64,000 bases of DNA from Asterias amurensis (taxonomy: Eukaryota > Echinodermata > Asteroidea > Forcipulatida > Asteriidae): positions 23,331,202-23,395,201 of the forward strand of contig NC_092653.1 of the NCBI RefSeq assembly GCF_032118995.1, read 5' to 3'. Positions 10,831 through 25,800 of the stretch are shown piece by piece (position 1 is the first letter of the stretch; the number at the start of each line of letters is the position of its first letter). The translations under genes were made by a program, and so were the position numbers. The notes under the pieces were generated by a model that saw only the letters and a program-made list of their open reading frames with translations, had not been told where the DNA came from and ran no database searches.

Positions 10831-13800
10831 TTAAGACAACTCAAAGCCAGTGTTGCTTGAGACTGCATAACGAAGCTTCTCTTTAAGAGTGCCCTTCTTC
10901 TGGTAGTTGGGTAGCTTGAGCAAATTAAAGCAGGTGGAGGAGGTTGGTAACCGACCGACAGGATCTCTCTTCTGGATACGCAAGAAGCCACGGAGGACAC
11001 TACCGACAGTATCACCGGTATCCTGCATGAGAAGCGGACATTGGTGTCAACAGAAATGTATTATTGTAAAGTGATTTTGGTGAGTCTCAGGCATGATGTA
11101 TATATATAATTGTTTGTTTACGCAATTCGCCAGACACACAAGGCCTGAAGGCCACTTCAAGGTGTGGGCTACAATTTTTTGTTCTTCCAGGGGCTGTTGC
11201 CACCTACTCCAAGGGCTGAAACAGGGTTACCCCCTTTACAGTCCATATAGATGTAGGCTTGGGTATCATCAATCAGAAGCCTGGCTGGTAGAAAGCCCTA
11301 CCTCCCCAACTTTATGTAGCAAGTGTCACGACCGATATTGAGTGCAAGGGCTGACCTACATGTACACATGGTATAGGCTTTAATAGACTTTTCAGGCTAT
11401 ATGTAACAGACTGAAATAGGAAAGAACATCATGCCTGGAAACTAAAACACAGACAATATTCATAAAGCAGGACCGAGGAGCATTGTACCTCTATCATAAA
11501 TGAGTATTTTCAAATGGATAAAACACTGATTGCTTCTTAGATATTTTGATTTAGACAAATTCCTGCCATAAAAATATACATGGTCAAACGGAAGGGGGAA
11601 GGAGAAAGTCTGGTCTCTTGTTCATTTTGTAGTGTCACAATCAAAACTAATTTTTATGGGGAACCTCTTAATTGACAAAAAAAATAAAAATGCTCACTGG
11701 AAAGATATGATATGCTGATGTACTTACCTGATCATCACTGACTTCCACACATCGTATTGAGAAGGGTGGCTCTAGATGGGCAAATCCTAGCAATGGTGGC
11801 TTGGAACAACTTGTTACAAACTGTAAAAAGATTGGTTTTTAAAATTGGTAACTGAGCCTCACATTTCGATCCTAATAGCAACTTTCTTCCAGGCTAAAGG
11901 ACAACACACTACAAGTATTGGTTTAACAGAAGCATTTAGGTGGAAAAGTTACTATGAAGTGAACGAAGGGAGTAGAGATGCAGGTTATTAACAAATAATA
12001 TAAAAACCAGTGCATTGTAAATGCAAAACATGACAAAAGATCCAGATAAAAAGAAGGCCTTCACAGAGAGCATTTCATTAAAACAGACTACCCTGGTTAT
12101 TTAAAACAAAATAAATATAACAAAATAAGCACATAAATTAATATTTTACATGAAAACCCATTTCACATCAGATTTGTAGTTAGAAAGATAAAATATAATC
12201 ACCTTGAGGAAGAGCGCCCTCTCTGCTGACGTAAAGTCATGCTCCAGGACATCAAACAACCAATTGACCACACGATGGGAGTTATGAAACCCTCCATAGT
12301 ACTGTGTATGTTTCCTAAATCACAAGCAAAAATAAAAAGAAAAATAATAATAAAAACATGGAATTGAACCGAAAAGTGTTTTATTTGGTATTTATTTTAT
12401 TTATCAAAGTTCTTCTTACTTGTATGAATGAGGATATATCACTCTGTGAAGAAGTTACAGTTAAGTGTCTTGCTCAAGGACATAAGTGTCAAGACTGGGA
12501 TTTGTAACCACATTCGAGTGACTTAGCAATCAGTACTTGTGATGAAGGCCATGTGAAATGATGCAAGGTCAAAGGTCATTATGTAAGTGGGCTCAACAGC
12601 AGATCTCTGGCGTAACTCACAAGTTTCGAAGTGTGATGTCGAATGTTCAGGCTAGTGTTCCATATGCTTAAATTATGGTTATGGTTATGGTTATGGTTAT
12701 GGTTATGGTTATAGTTATAGTTATGGTTATGTATATGGTTATGGTTGTGGTTATGGTAAGAGTTATAACCTTATCTGCATTACCCACCTGAGGTCTGTAA
12801 AGTCAATCTCAGTATTATCTCCAGATATCAATCTCTGTAGCTCTGGACCAGAGAACCACGATAACCACTCAGGGTTTATTATGGATCTGAAACCACGCTT
12901 AAATGCCTTAGTCTGGTCCCGGATCTGCTGGTACAGCCTGTAGTGAGCCATCAGGTGGATGTAGCTGATTCTAAAGGGTAATGGATAGGAAATTTGACTT
13001 TTTCAATCAAACAGAGTGTTAAACAAAAAGTTGTTCCCTTACAACAAACGATACAATCACCTAAATAGGTTAAAGTAATCTGAAACACAAAGTGTACAAT
13101 AGTCATAGTTTTAAGTTATTGTATTCCATTGAATAGCAACAGTAATCAATAGGACCTTTAAAGCGCCTTACATCTAAAACAAACCCCAAAGCTCTATAAC
13201 AATTTTTTTTAAAAAGCACAAGCAAGTTTAATATGGAATAAACTTAAGTAACCAACCAACGAAAAATAACAACAGCGAAATGTATGTTAATGAACAAGCA
13301 AAAGAATAAAACAGAGCTATTGATTTGGGCTCTTACTTGTTTTCATTGGTAACTGCCATTGCCTTGCCACCAGGTACCAGTTCATGAGTGTGGATCTTAC
13401 CCATGACATCCTCATCATAGGAGAAGACGAGATCAAGGTCAGAAATGTCGCCCTCATAATGCTGATTGGAAAATGTAAATGGAACATTTACTATCATTTC
13501 TTACTGTTCTTAAAGACACTGGGAACCTTTTGTAATTGTCAAAGACCAGTCTTCTCACTTGGTTTATCTCAACATATGCACAAAATAAAAAAAAACTATG
13601 AAAATTTGAACTCAATTGGTTATTGAAGTTGCAAGATAATAATGGAAGAAAAAAAAACCTTGTCACACCAAGTTTGTTTGCTTTCAGATGCTTGATTTCG
13701 AGACCTCAAAATCTAATTCTGAGGTCTCGAAATCAAATTCAAATATTTTAGTGGAAAATTACTTCTTTCTCGAAAACTACGTTGCTTCAGAGGGAGCCAT

Positions 13801-16800
13801 TTCTCACAGTATTTTATACTATCAACAGCTCTCCATTGCTTGTTACCAAGTAAGTTTTTATGCTAACAATTATTTTGAGTAATTACCATTAGTGTCCACT
13901 GCCTTTAAACCTTGTTGACCCAACCCTTCAACCCAAACCTGGTAAGGACTGATAAACCAAGTCCACAGGCTCTGGTCAGTGGAATCAATCATATGGGACT
14001 CCCATGAAGGATAAAACAATGGCTGTTTTCAGTGGAAGGGTCGAGGAGGTTGAGTATAATTTCCAGAATCAGGAAAACTCCTGAGAAGTCACATGCCTAC
14101 ATGATAAATAATGTTACCTTGACATAGGTGAGATTCTTGTAGAGTTCAGGATCCATTGAGGGAAGCTCATCAATGGGGCTATAGAGCTGATTATGCTGCT
14201 GCTCTAACATCTGACTCAAGAAGAAGGTTGCGAAAGGAACTTCAACCACAATGCTCTATGAAATATATCAATAAAAACCCACATATTTCAGGACAACGGT
14301 AATCAAGTAATTGCCTCACAATTCGACTCTCGCAGAGACTTTCCATATGACGTAACCACAACAGAACACACAGGTACATGTACTAATATAACAGAATAAT
14401 CCAAGAAAAAGAAGTGAAAGAATAGGGAAAGTAAAGTTATGTCAGAGACCAGCCAAATATAAAACAAAGTTATGAGGGAAATAGTTACACTGGACGTTAA
14501 AGGAATAAAACAAAAAATTTATATTTTAAGGGTTTATACCCATACACTGATGTTTGATAAGCAATGTACTCAGTGCTGTCAGAGAGTGCTTCTGGAAAGA
14601 TAGACATGCATAAATGGTACACACCTCGTACACAGCTTTGGCAAGCATCTTTCCGACGAATTCAAAAAGACCTAGGTGGTTCTCATTGATGAAGGATGTC
14701 GGACTTGGGTACAATCGCTGCTCACTGGTAGTCTACACAAAAACAATAAAAATCCTTCAGCTACATAAGCACTTAACCATAATTGCTTTTCTTTATCCAG
14801 GAGTAAAGGGGTAAAACAACAATGATGGCGAATCGGGCTAAACCGTCTAGTGCACTGTACTCTATTGCTGGTTGTTAAGTGTGGGTTTGAACCTAAATAA
14901 GTCATCAAACTTGTGTCCGTCACACTTAACCATAACTGCTTCTCTTCACCTAGGAATAGAGTAGCTTGATGTGTTGCATACTTTGCTGAGATGGTTTAAC
15001 TTATGAAATTACTGGCCAAATTACTGTTAAAATGCACAATATAATGCAAGATTAGGGAAACCAATTAAAAATCCAGAAGTCAGAAAAAACGGGGACAAAG
15101 TCAATAATTTATGTTTAATTACCTTGAATAAATTGAGTGTTGGGTTAAAGACCGTTCTGATAATTTCCTCCAGGAATTCCTTGAAGACTCCATCTTGATC
15201 TATGCCTGCTTCGTCTAAGCCCTGCACACAAATATAGACATGGTTAAACACCAACAATTTAAGACATACAAAATGTACATCAACATTTCATAAGTTTCGG
15301 ATAAACATTTTGAGATAATCAAAATTGTTTTTATGTCACATAGATTACCTGCATGTTAATAAACCTGACTCGGATAAGACCTTTCAGAGTCTGGGGTTGG
15401 AGACCAGCTAACTGTTGGTACCCATCCTACAAGCAAAGAAACACAGAAACAAATAAACAAAGCTAATGTTATAGGACTCTGGTCAGTGCCTCATTGAGTA
15501 TCTAGCCCTGCATGGCAGTACATAGATAACTTTATGCAGTTGTTCCACCATACACAACCCTTGCAGATGAACAGTATTAGAAGGTTAACCCATAAAGAAA
15601 AGTCGGACCAGACGTTCGCCAACAAAGCAAAAAAGAAAAAGTTTAATACATAGACAAGGGTAAATCAAATCACTGAAAAAGAATTGGCAGAGTGTAAGAA
15701 GACGATCAGAGCATACTGATCGAAATGTTGAGTTAATCCAATGGTTCTTTTCAGAACCACCCAAACTCCTTTAGAGATTGTTATTACATGGTGTTACCGC
15801 AAACTCTTCTATATATAAAGATGTGAACTAACACACTAGGCTCTAGCCGGGATTCAAACCAGGGCCACATTGGTAAGAGTTGAACACTTTACACACTTTA
15901 TAAGACACTTTGAGAGTTTCTTAATAACTATTTAAGAAACTTGTTACTTACTTCAACAAGCCTCGTCCTGTGTACTGTTATGAGCGTCGAGTGAGGGGAG
16001 TAACTCGCTGTCTCTGTGAAGCCAAGGGCTTTCTTCTCTTCAGCTACTCGTTTGCGGAATAGCATTACTCTCTGTCACAACAACATTTTACTTATATTAA
16101 TTTTGGTTTTTACCTATACACCGATGTGTGTTAGCACTGTATACTCGGTACTTTCCCGAGTCCTGTGAAAAAATATGACAGGCATGTTACTCGGGTGGGA
16201 TTCGAACCCACGACCCTTGCAATTCTAGGGCAGTGTCTTACCAACTAGACTTCCGAGGTTGCCTGGCAGCTAGAGGCAGTTCGAATCCTATGTTTTTGGC
16301 AGCGGGTACCTTTTACTTCTGACATATATGACATATCCATAATGGCAGTATGAGGGTCTGGAGAGAGAGATCTCTTCCCATTAGTTTAATGCTGCTAGAA
16401 TGAAAATACTCCTCAACAACTCCTTCATGTTTTTCTAATGTAGAGAAATGGGGAGGCAGGCTTTTGTGCATTGGACAGACACCATAAATGAGTTAACAAG
16501 TGGCGGACAAAACAAATGACTTGAAAATGGACAAACAACGACAAACTCAAACAGAAAGCAAATTTACATCAGATCAAACATCCATCGAAATAAATCAATC
16601 AATAAAGTAGTCACGGAGTAAATAAATCTTACACATATTAATAATTTAGAATTGAACTTTAGAGGTTTTTTTTTATTCACAATAATTACCATTTAAAAGT
16701 GACATGAAATGAATTTGGATGAGTATCTCAAAATTTACACCTTACCTCTCTGTGTGGAATGACGTGAGGAATCCGTTGCAATATTAGCGTCGTTCGTTTA

Positions 16801-19800
16801 CTCCCCTTCTCAAGCTCTGCTCTGAAAGTGGTCAGTTTTAGGTCCTTGACTAACCAGTGGTTAGCCGAAGCAAACTGGCGCCTGCAGTCTCTGTCATATA
16901 GTAGACTTAGTAGAGAATGCGTGGAGCTAAACAGGTTGGCTTTCTTCACTGTACCATCTGGGATGAAATTTGTTTCACTAAGATTTAGATTTTTGGTAAA
17001 GTAAATTCATTCTAGTCTTATCAGGGATAATGCATGTATTTGACAAATGTTGACATTTCTGAAAGGCCTGGGTTCCCCCTGATTAATAATCATAATAATA
17101 ATAAAGAGAAATTTATTAAGACCATAAACAGTAGCAGAAAGAATCCGTCTCAAGGTGCTGGAAAGAACAACAATAAAAGTCTGTACCAGACAAACTTATA
17201 CAAAGCAAAGTATTACACAGTAAACTAATTCAAGGAATCTAGATAAAACAGAAAGCTGACAATAAGTTAAAATGTTAAACAACCAGTTTAAAAATATGAG
17301 ACTTACAAAAGTTAAAAACAATGTCAAAGTCATAAATACTGATCAAAAAATGGACAATAGCCTACTAACAGCATTTTTATTTTACAATGTAAAAAGTACT
17401 GTACAAGGTTCTTAAATGGTCTGTCAAGTTACAGGAAATACACTTTTGTTAAGCCTAATCAATTCGGTACATGCGTTATTGGGTTGACCTACCAATGCCA
17501 TGCTCCCAGATCATCTTGAAGACAAAGGTATTAAGGAATGCTGTGACTGCAATAAGGTCCTCTTTATGGAATGGAGTCTGCTGGTCATAAAATTCAACAT
17601 CATCCAAGATTCTGCACATGGGGTTAAACAGTTAACCCTTTCATTACCAAATTGTTTGGATTTAAACAACCAAATTTGATCTTCCTACCAATTAACTACC
17701 AATTAACTTCAATGTGAGAAGTATTATAAAAACCTTGTTCTCAAAGAGGTTAATGATAACTAGGAGCTTTAGATAATTATAACTTGAATTGTCATGTTAA
17801 AATAATTACTAATATCCTGGTTATTTAACAAAGTTGAGTTTATTGCTCAAATCAGGGGGCCAATTTTACAAAGGGCTTCAAATCAATCGAAGTTGCGAAG
17901 TAAAGTGTCATGTCACAAAACAAATCAATATGGTAATACTGACAAATTGTCTTAAGATTAATTTTATTGCTTTGTGAAGTTGAGCCCGGGTTATGAATTA
18001 ATAATTAAACTCATTATTAATGAATCAGTTTGTCAAAAAAGAACCCAGGATAATACTTACGGTATTAAGTAGGTGGCAACATCACAAAAGAGCACCAGTA
18101 CTGAGAGAATATTATGGGATTCCATGGAGGATGATAAACACTCTAGGAACAGCTTTAGACCTCCCTGGGGTCCTAATTCAGCAATGAATCGCCACAGTCT
18201 AGGCAGAAGGAGATCTCGATAGCTCAGACCTATATCAGTTTTGAAAGATAGTTTTGAATTGGATTATTAACTTTGAATGGTTGACTGTGCATTACGGGAA
18301 AGAGGATAGAATAAAGCACCCTTTTCATCTGACAACTAACACCTGTTATATTTATGTAACTCCTTTTCCAAACATTTTAAACAGTGCATTAAAGATGCTT
18401 AAAATAAAGCACCCTTTTCATCTGACAACTAACACCTGTTATATTTATGTAACTCCTTTTCCAAACATTTTAAACAGTGCATTAAAGATGCTAAATAAAA
18501 ACATCCTTTTCATCTGACAACTAACACCTGTTATCTTTATGTAACTCCTTTTCCAAACATTTTAAACAGTGCACTAAAGATGCTAAAATAAAACATTCTT
18601 TTCATCTGACAACTAACACCCATTATATTTATGTAACTCCTTTTCCAAACATTTTAAACAGTGCATTAAAGATGCTAAAATAAAACATCCTTTTCATCTG
18701 ACAACTAACACCTGTTATCTTCATGCAACTCCTTTTCCAAACATTTTAAACAGTGCATTAAAGATGCTAAAATAAAACATTCTTTTCATCTCACAACTAA
18801 CACCTGTTATCTACATGCAATTCCTTTTCCAGACAGAGTAAACAGCGCATCAAAGATGCTAAAATAAAACATCCTTTTCATTTGACAACTAACACCTGTT
18901 ATCTTCATGTTACTCTATTTCCAAACATTTTAAACAGCGCATTAAAGATGCTAAAATAAAACATCTTTTTCATCTGACAACTCACACCTGTTATCTTTAT
19001 GTAACTCCTTTTCCAAACAGTTAACGTTATTGTATCATGCACAAACCAGATTATCTCATCTTTTAGGTTTAATGACCTAAGTACAGGTGTGGAATTTCAT
19101 CTCTGAGAGGGCAAGGCCATTTTTATTTCACAAAGGGCTTTTCCCTGGAAAAGTCTTTAAGTCTATGGGAAACTTCTCAAGGGTCACAAAGGCTAAGAAC
19201 AGGAACAACAGAGGTCATGGCCTCCATGGAATTCAATGTAAACACTACCACTAGTGAAAAGGATGTATCATTTGGAACCTTACCTGTAAGAATATCACGT
19301 CTGAGTTCCGTGAGTGTAGCGATGGCTGTTTGATACATATCACACACATTACACACAGCTACAACCTCTGGTGCCTGTAGGCTTTTCCCTCCCTTCTGTG
19401 TGCCGAGCTTTGAGGTGGTTCTTTGCAAGCGCTTCAAGAAACTACCCCCTGTAAGTAATGAGCAAGTTATGAAAAAATAGTGAAACGTTCAATTCCATAG
19501 TTATGCACTTTCTCAGATACATCCTGAAGACGAGCAGAGTATACTGTTTGAAACATCAAGACCAAACCAGCTCTTTTCAGAGCCAACACTCCCTCAAAAG
19601 AGATTTCACACATGGTTGTACCCGCAAGTCTACTATTCATATTTGTATTTATACTCTTATTCTCGGATACAGTTTTCCAATTCTCGGATACAGTTTTCTC
19701 AAATATGACTTCAATTCAGAGGTAGGGAGGCTCTATTTCCTTGAAGAAAAGAAAATGGTTTAAGGAGATGAACTTTATAATCAGTGAGCATTCAGACTGA

Positions 19801-22800
19801 ATTTTACAAATATACCTTTTGTATTAGGTACAACCGAGCCTGTATAGTAGCTTTAATACAAATACAGAGACATACCTTTGGAATGCCCCTTTCCAGATGA
19901 TGTCGGCGACTTTGCTGTTGCCGTTGGTTCTTGGTCAGGAGCCGCCTTCAACACATCAAGAAACACTGCCTGTAGAATCTGCTGGCCCCACAACAGATTT
20001 AACTGCCTTACAACAAAGTTCATTGCTTCGTGTAATCTGAAATATTGATACGTCATTGAGCATATTTAATAATAACAATAATAATAATAAAGGCTTCTAT
20101 ATCACTCAGGGATACTCACAAGGAGCTTCAACATTCAGCATTTTCCTGCAAGATATTGTATAGCTAATTAATTAAGTATAAAACCAATTTTGTCTACAGC
20201 ACCATGAAATGAAAAAAAAGGATGTTTCATTTTAGTCCTACAGAAGGTGATGGTAAAAGACTTCTCTTGAAACATTATTCCATGAAATGCTTTACTTTTT
20301 GAGTAACAATAAAACAATTATCAATTCTCGTTAACGAGAATTACGGATTTATAGTAAACACATGTCATTACACGGCGAAACGTGCGGAAACAAGGGTGGG
20401 TTTTCCCTTTATTTTCTCCCGACTCCGATGACCGATTGACCCTAAATTTTCACAGGTTTGTTATTTTATATATAAGTTGTGATACACAAAGTTTGGGCCT
20501 TGGACAACACTGCTACCGAAAGTGTCCAATGGCTCTAATGGAGCTTTTTTTTTATTTATTAGTTTTTTTAAATTGTCGCAGGGGGAATCTGAAATGCTGT
20601 GTATAGCTCAATTCATTACCTATGGTCGGTGGGTTGTGAGAACCAGCCGAGCACGGGGTGCCACTGAGTCGTGTGAGATTTCTTCTTGCCGACGTAACCT
20701 TGACAATGGGTCAGGAGGGAGACGGTCACTCGCTGGAAAACACATTGTGAGAGATGGGTAAGGATTCAAATTTATGTTGTGTCAGATGAAAATGAATGAA
20801 ATAATAGTTACATTGGAAACAATGTTGCTGTCGACATGTTAAAAAAACAATTTAAAATACTAAAATACATAAGTTAGTAAAAATACTTACTGTAAAAACT
20901 TGCACATTGCTTGAGAGAATCTGTGGAAACAATAACAATACAAAATAAAAAACTGCATGTTAACAAAATTACAAAGTGATGTGAGACAATATGCACCATC
21001 AACATGGGGGGCAATCTAAGCAAAGTATTTAAAATTCAAGTAGAATATCAAACAAATATTACCTGCTGTTCAAGCTGACCCATGTGTATAAGATTTGCTG
21101 TGGATGAATACATAAACAGATTTTTATTAAATAACATTAATAAGATTTGACTATAAGATTTGAAAACAAAAACCACCACTTAATCCCTGAAAAAATTAAC
21201 TGGAGGGTGAAAAAGTAACTCGAAGGTGAAACGTTACTAAAAGATTTGCAATTATTGAGAACAATGCAAGCAGGCTCTTAGGTCTGTAGAGAGATTAAGG
21301 ATTTACGTGAAAAGATAGCAAATTATTTGAAAAAGAATTGGTTTTGAGAGCGGTGAAGGTAGTTTCCAGACATCTTGATGGACCCCTTAGCTCCACACGT
21401 GTGATGAATATTTTACTTCAACCAGAAAACTTCTTGTCCAAGTCAACTACGGTACATCATGTTATACATGTAGTTCTCTTACCCATTAAGCACAGTGCAT
21501 AGTTTCCTTCCAGTGTGTTGAAGATTATCCTCATATTCTGCTCTTTGGCAAGAAAGTCCAGGCACTGTTTGAAGAAATTGTGTGTCTTTATGGAGGCCAG
21601 ACACTGCCGAAAAAGAAAGAAATGTTGTCCCTTTTCAGCTTTTTATAATGGGATAAACCTAACGCTTGAAAATCCTCTGCATGAACTTGGAGAATTGTGG
21701 ATGAATGAAGGGTAAATTGTGCATGAATTGTGGAGGAATTGTGGAGGACTGAAGACCATCATGGTCGAGCATTCAAGTGCACTAGACTCAAGCTCTGGTG
21801 GCCAAGTCATCAGGGTGTGGGTTCAAACCCCGGTCATGACACTTGTGTCCTTGAGCAAGACACCTAACTGTAAACGCTTCTCTTCACACAGGGGTAAATT
21901 GGTACCTGTGAGGGCAGGGATGGTTATTGTGATTGATTTAGCATAGTGCGCTACAAATTTGGCAGCACAGGCTGTATACTGCCCAGGAAGCTGAGATAGT
22001 TTAAGGAATGAAATAAAATGGCTTGGTGACCAGGGGTAATAATGTACGAGCCCCATGAGCATCACTGAATGACAGATTTGTGCGGTATATAAGAAGTCAC
22101 CATTATTAATATTATTTTTATTTAACTATATTGACAATTTACCTCTGGAGCGATAGTAGTGAGGTGTAGAATAAGAGCTGGTACTGATAGAATGTAGAGA
22201 TGGAAAAGACTTGTCAGGTTATCCGAGAATTTACTGGCAATCAACGGCCTGCAAAATTATTTAAATATCAATTATTTAAAAACAAAACTATTACAGAGAT
22301 TCATGCATAAACTTTGTACAAACTTCGCAAAAGACCTAAACCTTTATAAAAAGGTTAAAATCAGCAAAATTTAATATTCAAACTGTCCAAAACAGTAAAG
22401 TCAAACAAAAAAGTGCAGCATTTAGAAGTCATCAAAAGTTAAAAGAAATTTACAGGTTGTACAGATTGTATAAGTTGTAAAAAAAAATCAATCAAATGTG
22501 ACAAGGCCCTAAGATTTTCTAATGGATGTGCCGTATACTTGTGTTTCCTTTGTTGTTTCTACTGTGGAAATATCTACATCTAAACACTAACAAAATTCAT
22601 TCATGGGATCCATAGAGAAATAAGTTATACATAATGGACTGCATACCGTAATGCGACAGTGAACAGAGCTGAGAGCATAGCGTGGGTTAATGAGGGCTTC
22701 TTCCTGGCTAGGCCCTGGACCAGTAACTGCTGCAATGCAGGGAACAATCCCTTGCTGTTCAGATGACCCATTACATTAGCACAAAGCTGGTTCAGACTGG

Positions 22801-25800
22801 GTTTCAAAGCTTCCGCTTCAGAGCAAAGGAGGGGAAAAAGGGAATAACAAATAACACATTTGGTTTGCGGTAACATCATGTGTGTATCTACTTGAACTAC
22901 CTTACTTTATTCTACTACCATGGATTAGATTTATCGGATGTTTGGGAGACTTCTCAGTTCTGAAAAGAACTGTCCTGCTTTTTAACTACTACCGGGCGGA
23001 AGGTATAGTAAATTGGCTTGGACTACTACTTTAGCTTATAGGATCGTGATTAACTGCACTACCGCGAAGTCAGTTCTTGAATTAGTCTCAACGTTTCGAC
23101 TAGCTTGCTCTAGTCATCGGCAGAGCATCCTAATTGAAACATCACACAAACTTTTTGTAGAAAAGATAATGAATATACTTCAGTTTAAGATGTGGGAGGA
23201 AAACTGTTAAAGGTGAATGAAAGGGAAAACCCAGGCAGGTAGGGACTAAAAAAAACAATTCAATTCAATTCAATTTATATAAAAAAATTAATCATCCTTT
23301 ATAGGCAATTACATCAGTTGATCAGCTCCATAAAAAAAACATTAGGAGATACGGCTACAAAATAGACAATATACAATTATTTAAAAGTATTTGACAAAAT
23401 GACAAAGCAGCTCTCCAAAAATGGTTGAAACCACAACAATATATACAAGTGAATACATAAAAACATTAATTGAATGTACATTATTAAAGACAGTGGACAC
23501 TATTGGTAATTGTCAAAGACCAGTCTTCTCACTTGCTGTATGTCATCATATGCATGAAATAACAAGCCTGTGAAAATTTGTCCTCAATCGGTCATCGAAT
23601 TTGCAAGATATGAATGAAACAATAAAAAAAACTTGTCACACGAAGTTGTGTGCTTTCTGATGCTAGATTTCGAGACCTCAAATTCTAAATCTGAGGTCTC
23701 GAAATCAAATTTGAGGTCTCGAAATCAAATTCGTGGAAAATTACTTCTTTCTCGAAAACTACGTTACTTCAGAGGGTGTCGTTTCTCACAATGTTTTATC
23801 CATCAACAGCTCCTCATTACTCGTTACCAAATAAGTAGGCACTACAAATAAGGTTTTATGCTAATAATTATTTTGAGTAATTTTGAGTCCACTGCCTTTA
23901 AGAACCACAAAACAAATTAAACAAATACAGTGTGAAAAGGTAAACAAATGCAAAGTAAACAAATGCAAGGATCCGGTCTGGGCTCAAACCGAGGTCCACA
24001 GAGGTGAAAGGCAGGGACAGAAAAGTACTGAGGCTATCTGACTGTAGAGTATTGCATAAGTAGAACTTGGTTAAGTGATGTTATAATACAACCTTGTTTC
24101 AATCATAGTTTTAAAAAAAACGCCTTAGCATGAAATTTTTGCCTTGATAAAAACAGGATTACCAACTGAGTTTCCACGTGATTTTCAGGATAAGCAAACA
24201 ACAGCTGAATACCAGAAATAAGCAATATGCAACGAATGAAAATTTGGTTGGTAATCCTGTTTTTATCAAGGATGAATCTTCAAGCTAAGCAAATTTTTTG
24301 CTTAGCAGCTTTATGAATTTGGGCCCTACAGTCGCATGAATTTGGACCCTGTTCAAGAAGGCAGAGATGACTTTGAGGACTAGTTCAATGGGAAAATGAG
24401 CACAGTAGAGGGCTAACTTACCTCCTTGTACTTTGAGGATCTTCCATGTTGAACAGTCGGTGAATGTCACCATCATGTGTAAGTAGAGGGTTATGACCTT
24501 AGCATCAACTGGGGATTCAGGCTGAGGACGAATGAAATAAGAGTAGGAGGGTTAACTAATGAATGAATATGCTATATGACAAAGGCATATTTTAAGAAAA
24601 AAGAACATCAGTCCAAAGTGTTAAAAGAATAAAAGGCATGTATTATTACAATGCAGGATATGTACATGTCGCTGTGAACGGGTGTTTTGTATTGTTGTTG
24701 TTTTTTGGTTAGTTTTTTTGTAGTTTTTGGTGTTTTTTTTTTTTTTTTTTTTTTTGGGGGGGGGGTGATTACCTTGAGTTGTTTGAGGTATTTACAGCAC
24801 AGATCCAATAAAGTCTTCAGTTGAGTAATCCAGGCCAGTACATGTTCCTTAGATAATGCTAATGACACATACCAAACCTGCCAACAAAATCAAACATTAC
24901 CAGTCTGAACATTATGCAACTCCTACAATAAATGAAATAGTCAACAACATACAATTATAAATGTACATACTAGTGATTTTGAGTACATGTAATTTTCACC
25001 TTAGGATCTCCTTCTTTGTCCATTCCCGCCAGTATGTAGCGACAAAGGTTCTCCAATCTCTGCAACAATGGAAAAATCAGAATGTAACAATGTAAACGGG
25101 CCGGGTAAACTAAAGGGCATCTCTACAAAGTACAATGTAAAAATATAATAATTTTGTATCAAAAATTTCAAGCCAGGCTGGATTAAGTGTTGGGTAAGCA
25201 CTGTGACCAGAGTTCTTTAGGCCCTCGGCACTAGAGTTCCAAAGGATCTCAGCAATACTAAGTAGTATTCCCAAGGTAGACACCAGTGTTCCGAAGGCAG
25301 GCACCGGTGTTACAAAGGCCCTTGATGCTATTCTAAAGGTCCTAAGGAACCAGAGTTCCAAAGGGCCTAGGCACCAAAGTTCCAAAGGCATTTGGCCCCA
25401 TCGTTCCATGTTCAAAAGGCCCAAGGCAATAGCGTTCCTAAGGCTCTGGGCACCAAAGTTCAAACACCCTTGGCACCGGAGTTCCAAAGGCCCTAGGCAC
25501 CAGAGTTCCAAAGGCCCTAGGCACCAGAGTTCCAAAGGCCCTAGGCACCAGAGTTCCAAAGGCCCTAGGCACCAGAGTTCCAAAGGCCCTAGGCACCAGA
25601 GTTCCAAAGGCCCTAGGCACCAGAGTTCCAAAGGCCCTAGGCACCAGAGTTCCAAAGGCCCTAGGCACCAGTGTTCCAAAGGCCCTAGGCACCAGAGTTC
25701 CAAAGGCCCTAGGCACCAGAGTTCCAAAGGCCCTAGGCACCAGAGTTCCAAAGGCCCTAGGCACCAGAGTTCCAAAGGCCCTACGCACCAGTGTTCCAAA

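Noticed and set aside
16180-16258. Possible tRNA gene (A and B boxes, GTTCGAATCC)
   Set aside because: No complete cloverleaf and continuous with a SINE body repeated elsewhere in the window.
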